Source of the DNA: Cristatella mucedo
Taxonomy: Eukaryota > Bryozoa > Phylactolaemata > Cristatellidae
NCBI GenBank assembly: GCA_009760855.2
Contig: WPIO01000052.1
Span: forward strand, 62,001-126,000
Reading direction: 5' to 3'
DNA length: 64,000 nucleotides
The translations under genes were made by a program, and so were the position numbers. Below, piece after piece: positions 54,837 to 62,815 of the stretch. Within the stretch, counting starts at the first letter, position 1. Each line of letters starts with the position of its first letter. The notes below the pieces were generated by a model that ran no database searches, had not been told where the DNA came from, and saw only the letters and a list, made by a program, of their open reading frames with translations.

Positions 54837-57800
54837 GAGAAAGGATAGGATATCCCATTGAATAATTTGCTGGGACTTATCTACTTTCGTTTAGCCATTT
54901 TTCGATTAATCGATTTCTCTCTTTCTTTCATTATCTCTCTCTCTCCCTTGATATTCCGACCATCGATATTCTGTAAAGGATTTTGATTTGGTTAGTTTAA
55001 ATCATTGAAAAATGACAGGTTTAGAAGCATAGTTGTAGTTTAGGTCTGTCCCTGCCCTAGTAGAATTGTATAAAGGGCCCTAGAATCCTCTTTTTTCTTG
55101 CCATCAACACCCAATTAGTTACATGTCAGGAACCGATTCTTCATTCCTTGAATGGAAAACACTGATATCATCTTAAGAGTTAAGGCAGCCATATAGTCTC
55201 AAAGCTACTGCTTTATTAATTTTGAAAAAAAACGATGCTATGCAGCAAGAAAGAAACGGAAAAACTAGAAGCACCAAACATGCCTGCCAATCAGGTTTAT
55301 CGCATCTAATCATTAAACAAGAAAGCATGCCATCGGCTTCGAATGGTTGGATTGTAATTTTTCTTCTCGCATGTCGTTACAGCTAGTAATCCTACATTAA
55401 ATGGGAAATGCATTTACATTGACACCTTAGGAGTTGCTAAAGGAGATTGGCCTGAATGCTCGTACCAAAAATAGGTAATCAGTTTTTATGCAGGGACTTT
55501 TTTATGGCACCTAATAAGGTTCATGCCAAAATCAAACTTGTGAATAAAGAGTCATGTGAATTATAATATTTTTAGAGAAAAGTTAAATCTTGTGCTTTAC
55601 AAAGTGCAGACTGAGGCATTGTGTTAGTCTCTACATGGCCCAATGAACCCTTTCACCCAATCACCTGTAACATAGCGCTCAGTATGTTTGAAAAGTGCAT
55701 GAATTACAGGGCTTCGTGAGCGAAAGCCACCCTGATTTTTGCTGATGGCACAACCCAGCTGCATATTCCCATGACTCACTGAGTTGGTTGCTGTCCCCAA
55801 ATATCAGTTGGTGCCTTGATAGTATGCAAAGCTTCTGCAGATTTTTAGGGCATAGCTGTTTGACCGAATGAGTAGAAATTATTTTACTGTAAAAGCAAGA
55901 AACTTTTTTAAGTGAAAATGGAAAATTGTATAGGCACACAACGCTAAGCCCCTCTGTAAGTTTCTGCCTGATGTGTAGCCCTCCTTGAAGGATCTCACAC
56001 CAAACCTACAATACATAATTGATCTTGCTAATTCAGTCTGCTTTGGAAAGGCAAAAGAACACTGCATCATATTGCTCTACCTTGATCTTCATTGATTTTC
56101 TTCTATCATTTTTAAAATTAGGTGCAGATCCCATATATATCTGGCATATTATCTGGACTCTAGCAAACAATCATTGCAACATGATGTATGCTGGATGAGC
56201 TTATGCATGCATATTTCTTGTCCTGTATGTGGCTGGGCTGGTAGAACCACATATTTAGGAGGCTAGTTCTGTTAAGTCTGCATTTTATTTTTATCTCCCT
56301 TAATTGAAGAAATATTTAAGTAGCAGTAGACTTTGATTTCAGGATTCCTAGTGTGTGGCACTAACCACACCATCACGTGAAACGTCATGCATCGTTTGTT
56401 ACAACGAGATGACCTCACTGGTGGTCAGATATTACATGTGCCAGCATTCATTTACTTATTCAGTAATTTTGTGAGTGCATTCAAACTTGCAATACCAGAT
56501 TCGCCTCAGTATGCCCCGAGGACATAAAGCAGTATTCAAGAAAAGAGCTCATTAAATAACTGCTACGTGCAAGCCACGTGTACGCATCGAAAATGCAAAT
56601 CCACGGGATGAGCTTAGGTTGAAAAATACGAATAATAACAAAATGTTCATGATCGCTAAAATCATGGTCCTGTCTGAAGCTCATTATCTTAGGCATTGTA
56701 GTTAGACAGATGAGTATTGACATTTGATACCATTACATGTACGTTTTAGTGATGAAATTGCTATCATACGTACATGCAGAAGTGCTGGTGGAGCTGTGTC
56801 TACCTCATCAACCTTGGCTTAATCCATGCAGCTCAATTTATGCTTTTATTCAAGGTCTTTGCAAAGCCTTTTTTTGTAGCTTCAGACGGCCGCCACTGCA
56901 TCGTGACAAAGATGCCGAAGATGGTGCATCTATACAGACTGTCGGATATGGCAGTGGTTGGAGCATATTCTTGCTATGGTGATGTGGAGTGTGTAGCTCT
57001 GACGCGCGACTGCAGGCACGTTCTTGTTGCAATGGCTGACACTCGTCTACTCAGCTTCCTCATAATTGACAACAAATATCCAGAGCATACAGAGCGTATC
57101 CAGGTATGATTTTAACACAAAGTTGATCGTAATGTCTGCACGAGCTATACATAATGCATGTGACCAAAACTACATTGGTAGAAGCTGACTGTAGTCATTT
57201 TAATTGAGATCCTTAAAAAGACTCCCGGAAGTTGAATGGGCTAAACATATATTGAAATCTTTCCACATATAGCTAGGTTGTATCGCCCCGGCATTGTTTC
57301 TTAATCTGGTGTCTGAAACTACTTATGTACTTGGGTTGCTAAAGCTTCTGGCTCCTATGAGGGTATTTAAGCTGTATTGCCCTCCCCCGAAAAGCCGACC
57401 CATAAAGCATGAAAGGGAAAAAGGCCTCGGGGTCTGTCTTCAGAGGTGGCAAGTATTTTGTATCGGGGCTGAAAAGTTTATGGGCGTTTCAATTTTGAGA
57501 TGCAGCTTCAGGATCTGTTTTCATATATACCCAGTAGAATTATTTCAAGGGAGCACTAAAAGTATGGAAGTGCCTGAGACGTGTGCCTAGCAGGCATGCC
57601 TGTGGCACACGGTTTCCAAACCAATCACTTGGGAGTGCTAAAAACTTACCAGACCCTCAAGAAATTGAGAGAAATTCCTGTAATGGCAATAAGTTCGGCT
57701 CTGGAGCCCGAACATATGGACCATGGTAGCACAGAGGCACTGCTGTGACTGGGTCGCCCAAGAGTAACATTATTAAGCAAACTTATATCGATCGATTGTT

Positions 57801-60800
57801 ACACTTCAATAATTAGTGCAGCTTAATGACTTACTCGAATACCTGCATTAGCAACAACCGAACTCAGATCGATGGACCAGGTGCGTAGAAACTTTTGGAG
57901 ACAGTGTGTCTATATCTACCTAGGTATCTGTTTTAATATGATTTGTAAAACGTTCCATAAAGGCTAATAGTCTCTGCATGCTGTAATTAGAATAATAATG
58001 CACCTTATACAGCACCCTCAGAGAACTCAATCTCTTGCTGGGGCTTTACATTTGCTGCAATGGGAAACACGATTGAATGGTGAGTCATATCATGCTTGAT
58101 TAACAAAATGAATAATATGGTTAGGGGTGACATGCACAGGGTCAGCATGCAAATGTGGTTAGTGGCAGCATGCACAGTGTCAGCATGCATAAGCACAAGA
58201 AGGACGATTCACAGAGACCCACTAAATGCTGTCCTAAATAGGTGTGTTTTAAGTTCTTTTTAAATGTGGTCAGGTCAGGGTACGTTCTGATGCAAGTCGG
58301 GAGGGAGTTCAGGGCTTTGGAAGCATACGAACTAGATGCACGGTCCCCAAAGGATTTGACGTTTGTTCGCAGTATTGGTTAGCTGTTGGATTGCGAAAAG
58401 CGAGTGGTACAAAGCTTGGCCTGGTGGGGGAGTAGATCTGAGAGATACGCAGGAGCCAAAGAATAATTGCCCTAAAAGTAAGCGACAAAACCTTGAAGTC
58501 GATCCGTTGTTTGACTGGTAGCCGGTGCAGGGCTGCAAGAAGAGGTGTGATGTGGCAGCTGCGACACTCACGACAGACAAGCATAGCTGTGGAGTTTTGC
58601 ACCAGCTGTAATCGCCTGATTGGACATACCGGTTGGCCAGCAAGCAGTGAGCTGCAGAAGTCAAGACGGGATTTCACAAATGCATGAACCAACTTAGACG
58701 TGGTATCCTTATCTAAGCAAGCCCGAATTTTAGCAATGTTATGTAGCTGAAAGTAGGCAGACTTTACTGTGGAGCTAATGTGGTCGTCAAATGAGGGGTC
58801 ACTTCGGAACATGAAATCTGGATTTCGTGCAGATTCAGCAGGAGATAGTATCGACAGGTATGAGAAGTCGTCGAAAAGTGACGAAATGCTTCAAAAGCTG
58901 CAGAGATATACAGCTTAGGTGAACCGTGATGGCACACTAGGTAAGGCGGTTGCTATAGAGACCCACAGTACGCAACCAGAACACACCACCAGCTGCACAC
59001 CTTTTAGAGGGTACAAGAGTGGTTTTGATGTCCCTGCACGGAGATGGCCATTAAAACCTGAAATCGCGAGGTGGCTGAAGATCTCAGAGGATACTGTTAG
59101 GAACATTATTAGGAAACATCTGGACCATAGTAGCACAGAAGCACAGCCGTGATGGGGTCGCAGATGAGTAACACTATCAAGCAAAACTATATTGAGAGAT
59201 TGTTGCACTTTAGTGTAGTTCCATGACTTACTCGAATACTAGCATTAGCAACAACCGAACTCAGATCGATGGGCCAAGTGCGTAGAAACTTTTGGATACA
59301 TGTATCTGTATCTAGTAAGGTATCTGTTTTTAAATGATGTGTAAAACGTTCCGTAAAAGCTAATAATCTCTGCATTGTGTGAACGATCCATTAGCAAAAA
59401 TTAATTGGGAATGCATGCTGTTAGTACTATCCCAGTCTAAAAGCATTATAATCGTAATGTGAATGTGCACCATAACTTAAACAAGGAATCCGCAATTGCT
59501 AGACCGTATTTATCAGGCTGCCATGAACATCAGAGGGCAGATGTGAGATGCAGCCATTTAGGATGAGTCAAGGGTTTACTTAAGTAGGTATCACGGCCAT
59601 TGACTCAATATGGCTGTGTTGTTTGTGGAAACTTTCGGAGAGCTGACTTCGCAACGAGTGTTTTCCTGGGAAAGTATCTACATGTGTTGGCAAAGCAAGG
59701 GGCCGATATACCAGCCGTAATGTAATTTTGAATATTTATTAGCTATATCGCTATATGTCTATATATTTACTAGCTATATCTATATCCCCGAACTGGTTTG
59801 GTCCAGCTGGTAAGGTGCTCGCTCCGACCAAGGTCTGGCTGAGGTCGTGAGTTTGAGCCAGAGGCATATGTGAAGCGCCTGAATAGAGATAAAGTACTCT
59901 TAAGGTACAAATCACTTGTGTAATTATGGGTATATCTTGACGTTAGGATTTTCTCACTGCATGTTACAATTGGTGTGCAGGCATAAGAATTTTCTTGTAT
60001 CTGCTGTCGAGCTGGCTCGTTAAAAGTGAAATTCTGATTCAACAGTTTCATTTGTATAGTGGCAGAAGATCCTCACCGGCTATCTCTACCTTGCCGTGTG
60101 CACCTACTGGACTCAAACCCAAGCCGTGCGTCTTGAATAGCAGCACCGTACCCCAGAGCTAAGACCAACTGAATTATCGTGACAGTGATCCTTGACTTTG
60201 AGACGATTGCTCTAGTGATCATGACCCCGAGGGAGGAACGGTGTCGCTCTATCTGTCAAATATCAATCTGGTTGAACCGGCAGACGAATTTATAAATCAG
60301 TATACTTAGAGATAGCCTGTCACTTGAGCGAAAGAAAACTGTGAATGAAATGGCACAGCCAGGATTTTCATTTTTGGAAAGCCCTGCCCACAATAATAAA
60401 CGCTAGAGAAATTGCAAGTCTTTTGTTCGACAAGTAGCTTTGCCTGAACATATATTGAGAATATGTGACGACCTTATCAATCCCCGTAATTTTAGCCGTT
60501 TCTCTCTCTACTTGGTAAACATGATAATAATAAACTTTTATGGCACTCCAGAGAACTTAATCTCTGTGTAGCGATTTGCAAATGCTGCAAAAGAAGCATA
60601 GCAATGTGGTTAGTGATCACATGCATTGCGACAGCACGAAAAAGCACATGGAGGTAAACTCAGACAGAACCAGCAAATGCTGTCGGGAACTGGTGCATTT
60701 TCACTCCTGTTTACATGTCGTCAAGTCAGGGGGTGTCGTGACTTCAGTCGGGAGTAAGTTTCAGGCTTTGGGAGCATACTAACAAGAAGGCCCCTTCCAC

Positions 60801-62771
60801 AGAGGATGTGCAATTGATTGTAGGCACATTTAAAGGACCGAGTAAGCGGATCAGGTGGTATGTTGTCTAACCTGATTGGGAAGTAGTTTCCGAAGTAGTT
60901 CGAATAATAAAGCTGGAGCGAGAGAATGAAGGAACCTCAGAGTGAGCAAGAAAATTCTAAAATCGATATGCTGTTCGATGTAATAATAATTATAATAATA
61001 ATTCACTTGATTAAGCGCCCTCAGAGAACTTAATCTCTTTCTATGTGCTTTACATTTGCTGCAAAGGGAAATGCAATTGAATGGTAAGTAAAATCATGCT
61101 TGAAAAACGAACAAAATGGATAATATGGTTAGGGGTGACATGCACAGGGTCAGCATGCAAATGTAGTTAGTGGCAGCATGCACAGTGTCAGCATGCAAAA
61201 GCACATGAAGGACGAATCACAGGGACCCACTAAATGCTGTCCTAAATAGGTGTGTTTTTTAAGTTCCTTATAAATGTTGCCAGGGGATGTTGTGACGCAG
61301 GTCGGGAGGGAGTTCCAGGCTTTGGGAGCATACAAACTAAATGCACGGTCTCCAAAGGATTTAAGGTTTGTACGAGGTATTTGTAGACTGTTGGATTCCG
61401 AAAAGTGGGTGGTACAATGCTTGGCCTGATGGGGTAGTATATCTGGGGGTTGGGTCCAAGGATGTAGAGCCAGTAAATGGCATTATGTGTCAACTGCCAT
61501 GCTCATAACAGAACAGCCTTGCTCCAAGTTTTGCACCAACTATAAGTGCATTAGTGCAGACTCCGGAAGACCTGCAAGCAGTGAGTTGCAGAAGTCGAGA
61601 AGGCATTTCACAAATGCATGGACCAACTTGGAAGTAGTATCCCTATCCCTGTCTAAGAATGCCCACATTTTTGCAATGTTCTGTAGCTGAAAGTTGGCAG
61701 ACTTGACAGCGGAGCTGATGTGGTTGTCTAGTGAAAGATCACTTTGGAATAGGAAATCAAGATATCCTGCTGAGACTACAAGAGATATGCTGCAGCAAAT
61801 CATTTTTTGGGATAGATTTCCAATTTCTGTGCAAGACTAGGTTTTACCATAACTATTAAATTGGTTTTTATTTTCATTCAATCTGTGGATGTCTGTAGCC
61901 ATCCAAGTGCAAATGTCATATGTACATTCTAAAAGGGAGCTAAGACAGTTTGAAGGGATTTAAGTAATAGGGCTCCTCTGATGACTGTTTCGTACAGAAG
62001 TTCGACATCACTGTCTAAGCTTGAGGCCAATGCTGTTCGAAGGCATTTATAAGTTTTTATATTCTGAGTGCGCGTTCGGCCTCGGCGGTTGACACTGGCA
62101 TTATGATAATAAGCTGCACTAGTTTGTATAATTGGTCATGTGCGACCTCAGCTGTACCAGATTCTGCCAGCATGAAGGCAAGATTGGCATGCGTGACTTT
62201 CTTCTTTCTTCGCCCAGTCCGATTTTTTCTCTACGACAGTTGTGAGGCCTCATTTGTATAGCAGCAGAAGAGCCTTATAGGGCCACCACCACCACTTACA
62301 GTTGGCAATTAAGGGTCGCCCAACTGCAGTACTCAGACCCACGACCTTTGTCCTGACTATAGACTTGTAACCAAACAAGCGGCTGACCCCCATCCACCCC
62401 CTGCTCTGCCGGATAGAGTGAACTTTGAGGCTGGTGTGTGCTTAAACTGTATACCAAAACTAGGGTTTGAAAGCGACTGCTTATTGTGGGCATCACGGCA
62501 GAGTGGTTGGTCCTATACGTTTTTAAACTAAACAAATCCAGGAGTTTTTGTATTCAATGCTCCCTTCTATATGGCTGTGATCAGCTAGCATCTTGACCCT
62601 GAAGACGGATCTCTACTGAATGGAGAGATACACCCTGCTAGTAACGATATGAATGTACAGTCCAAGTTATATTTAGTAGTTCATCACTATAAGTTTGGTC
62701 CATCTTTCCCTCGAAGCATAGTTTCAGGTTTGTTTTACTAAAGTTCCATCCCAAAACTTGCCCGTGACCTT

Positions 62772-62815
<44 letters not shown>

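Noticed and set aside
57294-57590. 98-codon open frame with a Cys-rich segment
   Set aside because: No recognised motif and no link in phase to exons 22 or 23; those two exons already join directly.
59788-59860. Possible functional tRNA gene
   Set aside because: A-box-like and B-box-like stretches are present, but the cloverleaf is degenerate and a SINE tail follows.
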